Position numbers and translations under genes: made by a program. From Nocardioides sp. (GTDB taxonomy: Bacteria; Actinomycetota; Actinomycetes; Propionibacteriales; Nocardioidaceae): a stretch of 64,000 nt of DNA. Positions 9,308 to 18,958 of this stretch are shown piece after piece. Location: the NCBI RefSeq assembly GCF_025965415.1, contig NZ_JAOPWY010000107.1, forward strand, positions 1-64,000. Direction: 5' to 3'. Below the pieces are notes generated by a model. It did no database searches. It was not told the origin of the DNA and saw only the letters and a program-made list of their open reading frames with translations. Numbering within the stretch: position 1 is the stretch's first letter; every line of letters starts with the position of its first letter.

Positions 9308-10189
9308 TCAGAGGTTCGCGAGGACCTCGCGCATCAGCTCGGCCGTCTCGGACGGCGTCTTGCCGACCTTGACCCCGGCGGCCTCGAGGGCCTCCTTCTT
9401 GGCCTGGGCGGTGCCCGAGGAGCCGGAGACGATCGCCCCGGCGTGACCCATGGTCTTGCCCTCGGGGGCGGTGAAGCCCGCGACGTAGCCGACGACCGGC
9501 TTGGTGACGTGGTCCTTGATGTAGGCCGCGGCACGCTCCTCGGCGTCTCCACCGATCTCGCCGATCATCACGATCGCCTTGGTCTCCGGGTCGTTCTCGA
9601 AGGCCTCGAGCGCGTCGATGTGCGTGGTGCCGATGATCGGGTCACCACCGATGCCGATGGCGGTCGTGAAGCCGTAGTCCTTGAGCTCGAACATCATCTG
9701 GTAGGTCAGCGTGCCCGACTTCGACACGAGGCCGACCGGGCCCTTGCCCGCGATGGTGTGCGGCGTGATGCCGGCCAGGGACTCCTCCGGCGTGATGATG
9801 CCGGGGCAGTTGGGGCCGATCATCCGGGTGGACTTGCCGTCGAGGTAGGCGACGACCTCGGCCGTGTCGAGGACCGGCACGCCCTCGGTGATCACCACGA
9901 GGAGCGGGATCTCGGCGTCGATGGCCTCGATGCACGCGTCCTTGGTGAAGGCGGGGGGCACGAAGGCCACCGACACGTTGGCGCCGGTCTCCTTCATGGC
10001 TTCCTCGACCGTCCCGTAGACGGGCAGCTCCTTGCCTCCCAGCTCGACGGTGGTGCCGGCCTTGCGCGCGTTGACGCCGCCCACGATGTTGGCGCCGGAC
10101 TCGACCATGAGGGTGGTGTGCTTGGCACCCATCCCGCCGGTCATGCCCTGGACGATGATCTTGGAGTCCTTGTTGAGGTAGATAGACAT
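9308..10189 (-). CDS. sucD: Succinyl-CoA synthetase (ADP-forming) alpha subunit
   Basis: TCA-cycle enzyme subunit that binds CoA and carries the phosphorylated histidine. The N-terminal Rossmann region [16 protein letters not shown], the [12 protein letters not shown] loop and the active-site [14 protein letters not shown] (His in GHAG) are all visible. 293 residues is the normal length. ATG at 10189 lies 18 bp after the sucC stop, with GAGAGAG-like purines before it; the pair is an operon encoding the two subunits of one complex. Confidence 0.97.
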   Translation of the reverse strand: MSIYLNKDSKIIVQGMTGGMGAKHTTLMVESGANIVGGVNARKAGTTVELGGKELPVYGTVEEAMKETGANVSVAFVPPAFTKDACIEAIDAEIPLLVVITEGVPVLDTAEVVAYLDGKSTRMIGPNCPGIITPEESLAGITPHTIAGKGPVGLVSKSGTLTYQMMFELKDYGFTTAIGIGGDPIIGTTHIDALEAFENDPETKAIVMIGEIGGDAEERAAAYIKDHVTKPVVGYVAGFTAPEGKTMGHAGAIVSGSSGTAQAKKEALEAAGVKVGKTPSETAELMREVLANL

Positions 10190-10207
10190 CGTTTCTGTTT
10201 CTCTCTC

Positions 10208-11377
10208 TCAGGCCTGGTGGGCGAGCTCGGCGGCCTTGTCGGCCGCGCCGTCCATGGTGTCGACCTGGGTGACCAGCGGGTGGTTGAGCTCGTCGAGGAT
10301 CGCGCGACCCTGCTCGACGTTGTTGCCGTCGAGGCGTACGACGAGCGGCTTGGTGGCCTCGTCGCCGAGGATCTCGAGTGCGCCCTTGATGCCGTTGGCG
10401 ACCTCGTCGCAGGCGGTGATGCCGCCGAAGACGTTGACGAAGACGCTCTTGACCTGCTCGTCGTTGAGGATCACGTCGAGGCCGTCGGCCATCACCTGGG
10501 CGTTGGCGCCGCCGCCGATGTCGAGGAAGTTGGCGGGCTTCACGTCGCCGTGCGCCTCACCGGCGTACGCGACGACGTCGAGGGTGCTCATCACGAGGCC
10601 CGCGCCGTTGCCGATGATGCCGACCTGGCCGTCGAGCTTGACGTAGTTGAGGCCCTTGTCCTTGGCCTTCGCCTCGAGCGGGTCGGCCTCCTCGCGGATC
10701 TCGAACTGGGCGTGGTCGGGGTGGCGCACCTCGGAGGCGTTCTCGTCGAGCGAGACCTTGCCGTCGAGCGCCTCGAGCTTGTCGCCCTCGAGGCGGGCCA
10801 GCGGGTTGACCTCCACCAGGGTGGCGTCCTCCTCGACGTAGACCTTCCACAGCGCCTGGACCATCTCGATGGCCTGGTCGCGCAGCTCGGCGGGGAACTT
10901 CGCCTCGTCGACGATCGCGGCGGCCTTCTCGGGGGTCACGCCCTCGAGGGCGTTGATCGGAATCTGCTTCACGGCGTCGGGGTTGGTCTTGGCGACCTCC
11001 TCGATCTCCACGCCGCCCTCGACCGATGCGATGCACAGGTGCGAGCGGTTGGAGCGGTCGAGCAGGAAGGAGAAGTAGTACTCCTCCACCGGCGGCGTCG
11101 CCGGGGTGACCAGGACGCGGTTGACCCGGAGCCCCTTGATCTCCATCCCGATGATGTCGCGGGCGTAGGACTCGGCCTCGTCGGCGGTCTTGGCGATCTT
11201 GACGCCACCCGCCTTGCCGCGTCCGCCGGCCTTCACCTGCGCCTTGATGACCGTCACGCCGCCCATCTCCTCGGCGGCGGCGCGCGCGGCCTCGGGGGTC
11301 TCGGCGATCACACCCAGGGTGGTCACGACTCCATGCTTGGCGAAGAGCTCCTTCGCCTGAAACTCCATCAGATCCAC
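10208..11377 (-). CDS. sucC: Succinyl-CoA synthetase beta subunit
   Basis: ATP-grasp subunit that binds nucleotide and succinate and forms a heteromer with SucD. The N-terminal [15 protein letters not shown], the [15 protein letters not shown] loop and the C-terminal [14 protein letters not shown] and [10 protein letters not shown] stretches are diagnostic. GTG at 11377 (389 residues) has AAGGA 11 nt upstream; ATG at 11368 (MEFQ) is an alternative but is further from that site. The ORF-track start adds nine residues and is less likely. Confidence 0.96.
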   Translation of the reverse strand: MDLMEFQAKELFAKHGVVTTLGVIAETPEAARAAAEEMGGVTVIKAQVKAGGRGKAGGVKIAKTADEAESYARDIIGMEIKGLRVNRVLVTPATPPVEEYYFSFLLDRSNRSHLCIASVEGGVEIEEVAKTNPDAVKQIPINALEGVTPEKAAAIVDEAKFPAELRDQAIEMVQALWKVYVEEDATLVEVNPLARLEGDKLEALDGKVSLDENASEVRHPDHAQFEIREEADPLEAKAKDKGLNYVKLDGQVGIIGNGAGLVMSTLDVVAYAGEAHGDVKPANFLDIGGGANAQVMADGLDVILNDEQVKSVFVNVFGGITACDEVANGIKGALEILGDEATKPLVVRLDGNNVEQGRAILDELNHPLVTQVDTMDGAADKAAELAHQA

Positions 11378-11503
11378 GACGTACCCAGTCCTTTTCGTCT
11401 GCAACAGTGCGCGGGATTTCCTCTCGGCACCCTAGACCTGTCGCTGGGCTCGCACGAGTTCGGGCCACCGTGGTGCTGGTCACCCCGGGCTACGTTGTCG
11501 GGC

Positions 11504-12826
11504 ATGTCCTCCCCGACCTCAGCGGTGATGTGGTTCCGTCGCGACCTGCGGGTGCGGGACAACCCCGCCCTGCTGGCCGCGCTCGACGACGGATCGGTCA
11601 CGGCGCTCTTCGTGGTCGATCCCGCGATCTGGGCGGGCGCCGGTCCGGCCCGGCAGGCGTGGCTCGCGGCCAACGTGCTCTCCCTCGCCGAGCGGATCCC
11701 GCTGACCATCCAGCTCGGCGACCCGGCCGACGTGGTGCCGCGCGTGGCCGCCGGCCGACGCGTCCACGTCGCGGCGGAGACCACGCCCTACGGCCGGCGC
11801 CGCGACGAGGCGGTCGGGCAGGCGGTCGAGCTGGTCGCCACCGGGTCGCCGTACGCCGTCGGGCCGGGCCTGGTGCGCAACGGCAGCGGCAACCCCTACC
11901 AGGTGTTCACCGCCTTCGCCCGCGGCTGGCGCGAGCACGGCTGGCCAGAGCCGGCCCCCACTCCCCGCTCCCCCGACGTCGAGCCGGCCGAGTCGCACCA
12001 GCGGGCTGTCAGCATGCTCGAGAAGGCCGTCGCCGACGCGCCGTTCGACCTGCCCGCCGCCGGCGAGGACGCCGCCTGGCGTCGCTGGCACGACTTCGTC
12101 CGCGACGACATCGCCGACTACCCGCGGGAGCGCGACCGCCCCGACCACGACGGCACCTCCCGCCTCTCCCCCTACCTCCACCTCGGCGTGCTGCACCCGC
12201 GCTCCCTGCTGGCCGAGATCGACACCCGATCGACGTACGCCAACGAGCTGGCCTGGCGGGAGTTCTACGCCGACGTGCTGTGGCACACCCCGGCGTCGGC
12301 CTGGTCGGACCTCAAGCCGGCACTGGAGGGGATGGCGTACGACGAGCCGGACGACGCCGTCGAGGCGTGGCGGACGGGCACCACCGGCTTCCCGATCGTC
12401 GATGCCGGGATGCGCCAGCTGCTCCACACCGGCTGGATGCACAACCGGGTCCGGATGATCACCGCGTCCTTCCTGACCAAGGACCTGCACGTGTGGTGGC
12501 CGGTCGGCGCGCGGCACTTCCTCGACCTGCTCATCGACGGCGACGTGGCCTCCAACAACCACGGCTGGCAGTGGGTCGCCGGCACCGGCACCGACGCCTC
12601 GCCCTACTTCCGGGTCTTCAACCCGATCACGCAGGGCCTCAAGTTCGACCCGCAGGGCGACTACGTACGCCGCTGGGTGCCCGAGCTCGACCACCTCCCG
12701 GGCAAGGCGGCGCACGAGCCCTGGATGTCGGACGTGGGCTACGAGAAGGACTACCCGCAGCGGATCGTGGACCATGCCGACGAGCGGCGCGAGGCGCTCG
12801 ATCGCTACCAGGCCGCCCGCGGCTGA
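11504..12826 (+). CDS. phr: Deoxyribodipyrimidine photolyase / cryptochrome family
   Basis: Light-dependent repair flavoprotein of 440 residues, cytosolic. The N-terminal antenna domain starts with VMWFRRDLRVRDNPAL. The C-terminal FAD domain contains ELAWREFYADVLWH, DAGMRQLLHTGWMHNRVRM and NNHGWQWVAGTGTDA, where the W-N/H-W-rich segment contacts FAD and the dimer. The start at ATG 11504 is supported by TACGTT 7 nt upstream (leaderless pattern). It is a single gene, divergent from sucC. The motifs fit a class I CPD photolyase; a cryptochrome role cannot be excluded from sequence alone. Confidence 0.93.
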   Translation: MSSPTSAVMWFRRDLRVRDNPALLAALDDGSVTALFVVDPAIWAGAGPARQAWLAANVLSLAERIPLTIQLGDPADVVPRVAAGRRVHVAAETTPYGRRRDEAVGQAVELVATGSPYAVGPGLVRNGSGNPYQVFTAFARGWREHGWPEPAPTPRSPDVEPAESHQRAVSMLEKAVADAPFDLPAAGEDAAWRRWHDFVRDDIADYPRERDRPDHDGTSRLSPYLHLGVLHPRSLLAEIDTRSTYANELAWREFYADVLWHTPASAWSDLKPALEGMAYDEPDDAVEAWRTGTTGFPIVDAGMRQLLHTGWMHNRVRMITASFLTKDLHVWWPVGARHFLDLLIDGDVASNNHGWQWVAGTGTDASPYFRVFNPITQGLKFDPQGDYVRRWVPELDHLPGKAAHEPWMSDVGYEKDYPQRIVDHADERREALDRYQAARG

Positions 12827-12900
12827 GCACGGCCCGCGTGGTCGTCCCTCGTCCGGATATCGACCACCCGGCGGGGTGAGGTGAACAAATTGGTCGCTGG

Positions 12901-12931
12901 TTGCACTATCTCGTGATCTTTCCGTTACAGT
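12901..12931 (+). promoter_or_regulatory. Promoter region of the M23 peptidase with GTGAT-N6-GTTAC direct repeat
   Basis: TTGCAC (12901) and TACAGT (12926-12931) could be -35 and -10 with a 19-bp spacer. Inside lies GTGATctttccGTTAC, two half sites 11 bp apart, resembling the direct-repeat sites reported for the response regulator MtrA, which controls cell-wall hydrolase genes in actinobacteria. The match is by eye only. Confidence 0.45.
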
Positions 12932-12985
12932 CGTGCGCGGTCTGGCCGACCACCCCCCTGAACCGGCAGATTGGTAATCACCCCT

Positions 12986-13813
12986 ATGGGCAACCACCGA
13001 GCGGAGCGCGCTCCCCAGCGTCGCACCTCGGCACCGGCAGCTCCCGTGACCGGAAAGCGCCGTGCCACCACGCCGCCCCGCCGCTCGCTGGTCAGCAGCC
13101 TGCCGTCCCTCCCGCTCGTGGCGGGCGTCGCCGTGCTGGCGATCTCCGCCGGCGGCGCGGTCACCGCGTCCGGGGTCGGTGCCACCGCCCTCACCTCCGG
13201 CTCCTCGCTGGACGCCTCCGGCTCCGTCGGCTCCGCCGCCGGGCAGGCGCTCTCGCGCCGCGGCGCCGTCGTCAGCCGTGACTACACCCGCGACACCGAC
13301 GTCGAGGCCACCGACCCCGAGCTCGTCGCGCTGGCCGAGAAGCAGATGGCCGAGCGCACCGCCAAGCTCGACCAGATGCGCCAGGCAGCCGAGAAGCAGG
13401 CGGCGAAGATCAAGGAGAACAAGTGGGTTCTCCCCCTCGCCAGCTATCAGATCACCGCGACCTTCGGGCAGTACGGCCTCTGGGCCAGCTATCACACCGG
13501 CCTCGACTTCAACGGCAACACCGGTGACCCGATCATGGCCATCGCCAACGGCACCGTCACCTCCACGGGCTACGACGGCGCCTACGGCAACAAGACCGTG
13601 GTCACCCTCGACGACGGCACCGAGATCTGGTTCTGCCACCAGACCTCGATCTACGTCTCGGTCGGCGACAACGTCACCGGCGGCGAGGTCATCGGCACCG
13701 TCGGTGCGACCGGCAACGTGACCGGCTCCCACCTGCACGTCGAGGTCCGCCCCGGTGGCGGCGGCCCGGTCGACCCGTTCCAGGCCTTCGTCGAGCACGG
13801 CATCGTTCCCTGA
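12986..13813 (+). CDS. Secreted M23-family peptidoglycan endopeptidase
   Basis: 275 residues. A basic N-terminus precedes one hydrophobic segment (PLVAGVAVLAISAGGAVTA), a helical acidic/basic linker (LAEKQMAERTAKLDQMRQAAEK), and a C-terminal LytM/M23 domain. Zinc ligands fit H and D of YHTGLDFNG and the H of SHLHVEV, so it may be catalytically active on peptide cross-links. ATG 12986 is preferred over the ORF-track start by similarity to the usual MGNHRA start. A hairpin follows the stop directly. It is convergent with pcrA. Confidence 0.88.
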   Translation: MGNHRAERAPQRRTSAPAAPVTGKRRATTPPRRSLVSSLPSLPLVAGVAVLAISAGGAVTASGVGATALTSGSSLDASGSVGSAAGQALSRRGAVVSRDYTRDTDVEATDPELVALAEKQMAERTAKLDQMRQAAEKQAAKIKENKWVLPLASYQITATFGQYGLWASYHTGLDFNGNTGDPIMAIANGTVTSTGYDGAYGNKTVVTLDDGTEIWFCHQTSIYVSVGDNVTGGEVIGTVGATGNVTGSHLHVEVRPGGGGPVDPFQAFVEHGIVP

Positions 13814-13834
13814 CCGACTCGCGGAGCGAGTCGG
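13814..13834 (+). terminator. Hairpin directly after the M23 peptidase stop
   Basis: CCGACTCGC and GCGAGTCGG form a perfect 9-bp stem with a 3-nt loop, starting at the first base after TGA. No clear U-tract follows, as is common in high-GC actinobacteria. Confidence 0.55.
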
Positions 13835-13982
13835 AAGTCAAGGGAGATTGAGCAAGCCGCGGCTGAGGAACGAAGTAGCCACGGCGCACGTCGAGATCTT
13901 CGACCAGTCGGCGTCACCGCCCGAGTCACGGCGATCAGCGGCTGAGGAACGAAGCCGCGGAGGGCGTGACGCTCGAAGCCTC

Positions 13983-14218
13983 GGTTTCGACACGCTCGCT
14001 GCGCTCGCTGCTCAACCAGCGGCAGGCTGCGCTCGCTGCTCAACCAGCGGCAGGCTGCGCTCGCTGCTCAACCAGCGGCGGGCTGCGCTCGCTGCTCAAC
14101 CCGCGGCGGGCTGCGCTCGCTGCTCACCCAGCGGCAGGCTGCGCTCGCTGCTCAACCAGCGGCAGTCCGCACCCAGCCGCCGGTTGAGCCGGGCGAGGAA
14201 CGAGCCCGAGTCGAAACC
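13983..14218. repeat. Large inverted repeat enclosing a tandem array
   Basis: The left end GGTTTCGACACGCTCGC and the right end GAGCCCGAGTCGAAACC are related arms; each also carries GCTCAACC or GGTTGAGC on its inner side. Between them lies the 28-bp tandem array. Two further partial pieces with GGCTGAGGAACGAAG lie upstream at about 13860 and 13940. The whole 425-bp gap between M23 and pcrA is filled by this repeat DNA and contains no gene. Confidence 0.75.
13998..14165. repeat. Tandem array, six units of 28 bp
   Basis: Six head-to-tail copies of a unit that begins GCTGCGCTCGCTGCTCAACC and ends AGCGGCAG. Units 1, 2 and 6 are identical; units 3-5 differ at one to a few bases. Since 28 is not a multiple of 3, every reading frame cycles, so the open frames across it are not genes. 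Confidence 0.92.
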
Positions 14219-14238
14219 AAGGCCCCCCGCCCGATGAC

Positions 14239-16635
14239 CTACAGCTTCTCCACCGGCGCATACCTGAGCAGCAGCCGCTTCACGCCGTCGGACCCGAAGT
14301 CGATCGACGCCACGGACTTCTCCGCGACCCCGTCGACGGCGACGACCGTGCCCATCCCGAACGAGTCGTGCACCACCCGGTCACCCGGTGACAGGCTCGG
14401 GATCTCGCGCGCCGGCTTGGACTTGGCGGCGACGTCGGCCCGCATCGCGGCCGAGGAGAAGTTGCGCCGACCGGCGTCGGTGGGGGTGCCGAGGCGGGTA
14501 GAGCCGCCGGTGTGGTCGGGCCGCCCCCACCGCGTCTGCTCCGCCGCCGTACGACGCCAGTCGACGAGGTCGACGGGCAGCTCGTCGAGGAACCGGCTGG
14601 CGGGGTTGTGGCTCGGCGCCCCCCACGCGGACCGGACCAGGGCCCGGGAGATGTAGAGGCGCTGCTCGGCACGGGTGAGCCCGACGTAGGCGAGGCGGCG
14701 CTCCTCCTCCAGCTCGGTCTGGTCGCCCAGCGAGCGCTGGTGCGGGAAGACCCCGTCCTCGAGGCCGGTGAGGAAGACGACCGGGAACTCCAGGCCCTTG
14801 GCGGTGTGGAGGGTCATGAGGGTGACCACGCCGGAGTCGTCGCCGTCGGGCGCGTCGGGGATCTGGTCGGCGTCGGCGACCAGGGCCACCCGCTCGAGGA
14901 AGTCGCCCAGGCCGACCGCGACGGTGCCGGCCTCGACCTCCGCGGGATCGGCACTGGGACCGGGCTGCGGGTCCTCGGCGAACTCGCGAGCCACCGCGAC
15001 CAGCTCGGCGAGGTTCTCCACGCGGGTGCCGTCCTGCGGGTCCTCGCTGGCCTCGAGCTCGGTGAGGTAGCCCGAGCGCTCGAGCACCGACTCCAGGATC
15101 ACGTCGGGGCGCTCGTCGGCCGCCACCATCGACTGCAGCTCCTGCACCATCGCGACGAAGGCCTCGATGTTCTTGAGGCTGCGGGTGGCCAGGCCGGGGG
15201 CCTCCGCCGCTCGCGTCAGCGCCTCCCAGAACGTGATCCGGTCGCGGTCGGCCAGGGCGGCGATGCAGGCCTCGGCGCGCTCGCCGATGCCGCGCTTGGG
15301 GGTGTTGAGCACGCGGCGCAGCGAGATCTCGTCGGCGGTGTTGACCAGCATCCGGAGGTAGGCCAGCGCGTCGCGGACCTCCTTGCGCTCGTAGAAGCGC
15401 ACCCCGCCCACGACCTTGTAGGGCTGGCCGGTGCGGATGAACACCTCCTCGAAGACGCGCGACTGCGCGTTGGTGCGGTAGAAGACGGCGACGTCGGCCG
15501 GGCGGATGGCGCTGTCGTCGACGAGCCGGTCGATCTCCTGGCTGACGAAGCGGGCCTCGTCGTGCTCGTCGTCGGAGACGTAGCCGACGATGCGCTCCCC
15601 CTCCCCCGCGTCGGTCCACAGCCGCTTGGCCTTGCGGCCCCGGTTGTTGGCGATCACGGAGTTGGCCGCGGTGAGGATGGTCTGCGTGGAGCGATAGTTC
15701 TGCTCGAGCAGGATCGTCGTGGCGTCGGGGAAGTCCTGCTCGAAGTCGAGGATGTTGCGGATGTCCGCACCACGGAACGCGTAGATCGACTGGTCGGCGT
15801 CACCGACGACCATCAGCTCGCTCGGCTCGACACGCTCCGCGGCCTCGTGCCCGTCCTCCTCGAACGCTGTGTCCATCTCGAAGGACGCGCCGCACAGCTG
15901 CTGGATGAGGCTGTACTGCGCGTGGTTGGTGTCCTGGTACTCGTCGACCAGCACGTGGCGGAACCGGCGGCGGTAGTTCTCGCGCACGTCGGGGAAGGCC
16001 TGCAGCAGGTGGACCGTCGTCATGATCAGGTCGTCGAAGTCGAGCGCGTTGGCGTCGCGGAGGCGGCGTTGGTAGTGGGTGTAGGCCGAGGCGTAGGCCT
16101 CCTCGAAGCTGTTGCGGGCCTCCTTGGTGGCGTCCTCGGGGTCGCGCAGCTCGTTCTTCTGGTCGGAGACCCAGTGCAGGACGGCGTTGGGCTGGTAGCG
16201 CTTGGGGTCGAGCTCGAGGTCGCGCAGCACCAGCGTCATCAGGCGCTTGGAGTCGGCGGCGTCGTAGATGGAGAAGTTCGACTTGAAGCCGACCCGGTCG
16301 ATCTCCTTGCGCAGGATGCGCACGCACGAGGAGTGGAAGGTCGAGACCCACATGATCTTCGCCCGGTTGCCGACCAGGTGCTGCACGCGCTCCTTCATCT
16401 CGGCCGCGGCCTTGTTGGTGAAGGTGATCGCCAGGATCGAGCCGGGGTGCGCCTTGCGCTCCGAGATCAGCCACGCGATGCGGCGGGTCAGCACGCGGGT
16501 CTTGCCCGACCCTGCGCCGGCGACCACCAGCAGCGGGGCGCCCGCGTGCGTCACGGCCGCCCGCTGGGGGTCGTTGAGACCCTCGAGGAGGGGGTGGTCG
16601 ATCAGGGCTGCGTCGGGGGCGTCGGTGGGGCTCAT
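14239..16635 (-). CDS. pcrA: ATP-dependent DNA helicase PcrA/UvrD (superfamily 1)
   Basis: 3'-5' helicase for repair and for resolving replication-transcription conflicts. 798 residues. The Q motif region NDPQRAAV, Walker A AGAGSGKT (about 39-46), Walker B VDEYQDTN, GDADQSIYAFRGA, the QNYRSTQ motif and the late VTLMTLHTAKGLEFPVVF and YVGLTRAEQRLY motifs are all present. The C-terminal end (PGDRVVHDSFGMGTVVAVDG) matches the Tudor-like module that in this family binds RNA polymerase. ATG at 16635. Confidence 0.96.
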   Translation of the reverse strand: MSPTDAPDAALIDHPLLEGLNDPQRAAVTHAGAPLLVVAGAGSGKTRVLTRRIAWLISERKAHPGSILAITFTNKAAAEMKERVQHLVGNRAKIMWVSTFHSSCVRILRKEIDRVGFKSNFSIYDAADSKRLMTLVLRDLELDPKRYQPNAVLHWVSDQKNELRDPEDATKEARNSFEEAYASAYTHYQRRLRDANALDFDDLIMTTVHLLQAFPDVRENYRRRFRHVLVDEYQDTNHAQYSLIQQLCGASFEMDTAFEEDGHEAAERVEPSELMVVGDADQSIYAFRGADIRNILDFEQDFPDATTILLEQNYRSTQTILTAANSVIANNRGRKAKRLWTDAGEGERIVGYVSDDEHDEARFVSQEIDRLVDDSAIRPADVAVFYRTNAQSRVFEEVFIRTGQPYKVVGGVRFYERKEVRDALAYLRMLVNTADEISLRRVLNTPKRGIGERAEACIAALADRDRITFWEALTRAAEAPGLATRSLKNIEAFVAMVQELQSMVAADERPDVILESVLERSGYLTELEASEDPQDGTRVENLAELVAVAREFAEDPQPGPSADPAEVEAGTVAVGLGDFLERVALVADADQIPDAPDGDDSGVVTLMTLHTAKGLEFPVVFLTGLEDGVFPHQRSLGDQTELEEERRLAYVGLTRAEQRLYISRALVRSAWGAPSHNPASRFLDELPVDLVDWRRTAAEQTRWGRPDHTGGSTRLGTPTDAGRRNFSSAAMRADVAAKSKPAREIPSLSPGDRVVHDSFGMGTVVAVDGVAEKSVASIDFGSDGVKRLLLRYAPVEKL

Positions 16636-16694
16636 GTCGAGCCAACCCTATGCGGCGGGTGGGACACCCGCGTGCCCGCGCCCGGCGCTGCGGA

Positions 16695-17048
16695 TCAGGC
16701 GTGCACGGGCGACCAGAACACGGCCACCGCGATGTTGGCGATCGTCAGCGCGAGGAGTCCGAAGTAGAGGCCCTTCGGGATGCTCGGCTTGCGCATGTTG
16801 ACCATCACGAGCACCAGGATGACGAGCCCGACGGCGAACTTCACGCCGATCTTGGCGTGGTCGGGCGTGCCCAGGCTCTCGAGCACCCCCACCAGCAGCA
16901 GGCCGGCCAGGAACGCCGTACCGATGCCGTCGCGCATCAGCGAGTTGACCACCTTGGTCTCGTCGCGGACCTGCACCAGGAGGCCGCCGAGCAGCGCGGC
17001 GTAGCCGAGGATGTGGACGAAGAGCAGCACCAGCCGCAGGGTCTCCAT
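16695..17048 (-). CDS. Small four-helix membrane protein, function unknown
   Basis: 117 residues with about four hydrophobic segments (LVLLFVHILGYAALLGGLLV, IGTAFLAGLLLVGVL, FAVGLVILVLVMVN, LYFGLLALTIANIAVAVFW) and short loops. No catalytic motif is visible. It lies between pcrA and the UspA gene on the same strand with gaps of 59 and 25 bp, so it may be cotranscribed with uspA and the permease. Confidence 0.7.
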   Translation of the reverse strand: METLRLVLLFVHILGYAALLGGLLVQVRDETKVVNSLMRDGIGTAFLAGLLLVGVLESLGTPDHAKIGVKFAVGLVILVLVMVNMRKPSIPKGLYFGLLALTIANIAVAVFWSPVHA

Positions 17049-17073
17049 GCGGACACCCTAGCCAGCCGGCGGG

Positions 17074-17529
17074 TCAGCCCTTGCGCTTCGTGCGCGGCGC
17101 GGGACGTACGACGAGCACCGGGCACGGCGCGTAGTGCTGCACCCGCTGGGCGGTGCTGCCCACCAGGACGCTGTCGCTCAGGCCACGGCCACCGGCGGCC
17201 ACGACGACGAGGCCGGCGTCGTACTGCTGGGCGGCCTTGATGATCTCGTTGGCCGCCGACCCGCTGCGGATCCGCTTGTGGACCTTCGGGCCCCAGCCGT
17301 CGTAGACCTTGGCGATCGCGTCGACCGCGCTCTGCGCGGCCTCGCGGAACGACCCCGCGGCCGGCCACTTGCCCTCGGAGAGGTCGTCGGCGAAGGCGAC
17401 CGAGGCCAGGGGCCGGATCACCGCGACCACGGAGATGTCCGTGATCTTGGCGGGGTCGGCGAACGCCTTGAGCTGCTTGGCGGCGGCCAGCGACTGCCGC
17501 GAGCCGTCCGTGGCGACGATGACGTGCAT
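17074..17529 (-). CDS. Universal stress protein (UspA family)
   Basis: 151 residues forming one Usp domain. The start MHVIVATDGSRQSLAAAKQL and the end GGRGLSDSVLVGSTAQRV, followed by YAPCPVLVVR, match ATP-binding Usp proteins, although the glycine-rich loop is two residues shorter than the textbook pattern. ATG at 17529 is one base past the permease stop, so the two are translationally linked; the ORF-track start lies inside the permease gene in another frame. It may modulate the permease, as in other transporter-Usp pairs (inference). Confidence 0.88.
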   Translation of the reverse strand: MHVIVATDGSRQSLAAAKQLKAFADPAKITDISVVAVIRPLASVAFADDLSEGKWPAAGSFREAAQSAVDAIAKVYDGWGPKVHKRIRSGSAANEIIKAAQQYDAGLVVVAAGGRGLSDSVLVGSTAQRVQHYAPCPVLVVRPAPRTKRKG

Positions 17530-17530
17530 G

Positions 17531-18952
17531 TCAGGCCTCCTCGAGGTCGGGCGTGCGGGACCCGGTGCCCCGGCTGCCGAAGAAGTACTCAGCGAGGAAG
17601 AGCACGCCACCCACGCCGAGCAGGCCCGCGCACCAGATCAGCGAGTGCGGGTCGTCGTAGACGGTGAAGCCCAGGATCGCGAGGTTGCCGACCAGGCCGA
17701 CCATCAGCAGCGGCGCGCTGGCGTGGAAGATCTCGTCGTGCTCGTCCTGCCCGCGGAGCTTGAGGCAGGAGACGATCACCAGGGCGTAGATGGCGAGCAG
17801 CAGCACGACGGTGACCGTGGCCAGTCGGCCGACCAGGTCGATGCCGCCGCCGGACGCGGTGACCAGGGTGCCGATGACGAGCAGCAGGCCGACCACCAGG
17901 CCGCTGAAGAGCAGCCCCACCCACGGGCTGCGCCGGACCGGGTGGATCTTGGCGAAGACACCGGGTACGACGTCCTCGCGGGCCATGCCGTAGAGGATGC
18001 GCGGCTGCGTGACGATCGTGACCAGCGTGGTGTTGGTGATCGCGATCAGGGCGATGACCGAGAAGACGGTGGTCATCAGGTCGGTCGAGAAGGGCAGGAT
18101 GCCCGCCTTCACGACCTCGAGGAGCGCGGCGTCCGAGTTGGCCAGCGTCTCGACCGGCACGGTCAGCGCGGCGGCGATCGAGACCAGCACGTAGACGAGC
18201 CCCGCGACGAGCATGCCGCCGACCAGCGAGCGCGGGAACGCCTTGTAGGGCTCGATGGTCTCCTCGGCCACGTTGACGGTGTTCTCGAAGCCGGTCATGG
18301 CGAAGAAGGAGAAGGAGATGCCGGCCAGGACCGCGAGCGCGGGGCTGCCGTAGTCGCCGGAGGCGTCGATGTGCGTCAGCACGCCGAAGTCGGCGTTGCC
18401 CTGGGCGACGTAGACGATGCCGATGACCAGCACGACCACCAGTCCGAAGACCTCGACGAAGGTCATCAGCATGTTGATGACGACCGACTCGGTGATGCCG
18501 ATGTAGTTGACGACCACGAGCAGGGCCACGAAGACCAGCGAGACCAGCAGCGCGGGCGGACCGGCCCACAGCTCGGCGAAGTAGGACGCGAAGCCGGTCG
18601 CCAGCGAGCCGGACGCCGCCATGCTCGCGGCGAGGAAGGACACCGTGATCAAGAAGGTGAGCGCACGGTTGCCGAAGGCCTTGTTGACGTAGAGCGAGGC
18701 ACCGGCGGCCTGGGGGTACTTCGTCACCAGCTCGGCGTACGCCGCCCCGGTGATCGCCGCGACCGCGACGCCGAGGGCGAAGGCGACCCAGAAGGCACCT
18801 CCGACCGCCGCCGCGACCAGTCCGATGAGGACGTAGATGCCCGACCCGAGCACGTCGCCGAGGGTGTAGAAGAACAGCAGGCGGCCGGTGATGGAGCGCT
18901 TGAGCTCGCTCTCGTGCTCGTCCGGACGGGGGACGGTGGCGGTGTCTGACAT
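17531..18952 (-). CDS. APC-family amino acid/polyamine permease
   Basis: 473 residues with about 12 transmembrane helices. Typical signatures are the unwound first helix GDVLGSGIYVLIGLVA and the TM6 stretch FSFFAMTGFENTVNVAEE, followed by KAFPRSL. Substrate cannot be told. A long cytoplasmic N-terminus and a short C-terminal tail frame the helices. It heads a likely operon with the UspA gene. A -35 TTGACA with a 17-bp spacer lies just upstream. Confidence 0.9.
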   Translation of the reverse strand: MSDTATVPRPDEHESELKRSITGRLLFFYTLGDVLGSGIYVLIGLVAAAVGGAFWVAFALGVAVAAITGAAYAELVTKYPQAAGASLYVNKAFGNRALTFLITVSFLAASMAASGSLATGFASYFAELWAGPPALLVSLVFVALLVVVNYIGITESVVINMLMTFVEVFGLVVVLVIGIVYVAQGNADFGVLTHIDASGDYGSPALAVLAGISFSFFAMTGFENTVNVAEETIEPYKAFPRSLVGGMLVAGLVYVLVSIAAALTVPVETLANSDAALLEVVKAGILPFSTDLMTTVFSVIALIAITNTTLVTIVTQPRILYGMAREDVVPGVFAKIHPVRRSPWVGLLFSGLVVGLLLVIGTLVTASGGGIDLVGRLATVTVVLLLAIYALVIVSCLKLRGQDEHDEIFHASAPLLMVGLVGNLAILGFTVYDDPHSLIWCAGLLGVGGVLFLAEYFFGSRGTGSRTPDLEEA

Positions 18953-18958
18953 CCCCCG

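Noticed and set aside
9064-9372. Open frame between the lipoprotein and sucD
   Set aside because: It overlaps the end of sucD in antisense and lacks a ribosome-binding site; sequence is Arg/Pro-rich with no motif.
13998-14165. Regular 28-bp repeats that could suggest a CRISPR array
   Set aside because: The units are head-to-tail with no spacers between them, and no cas gene is near.
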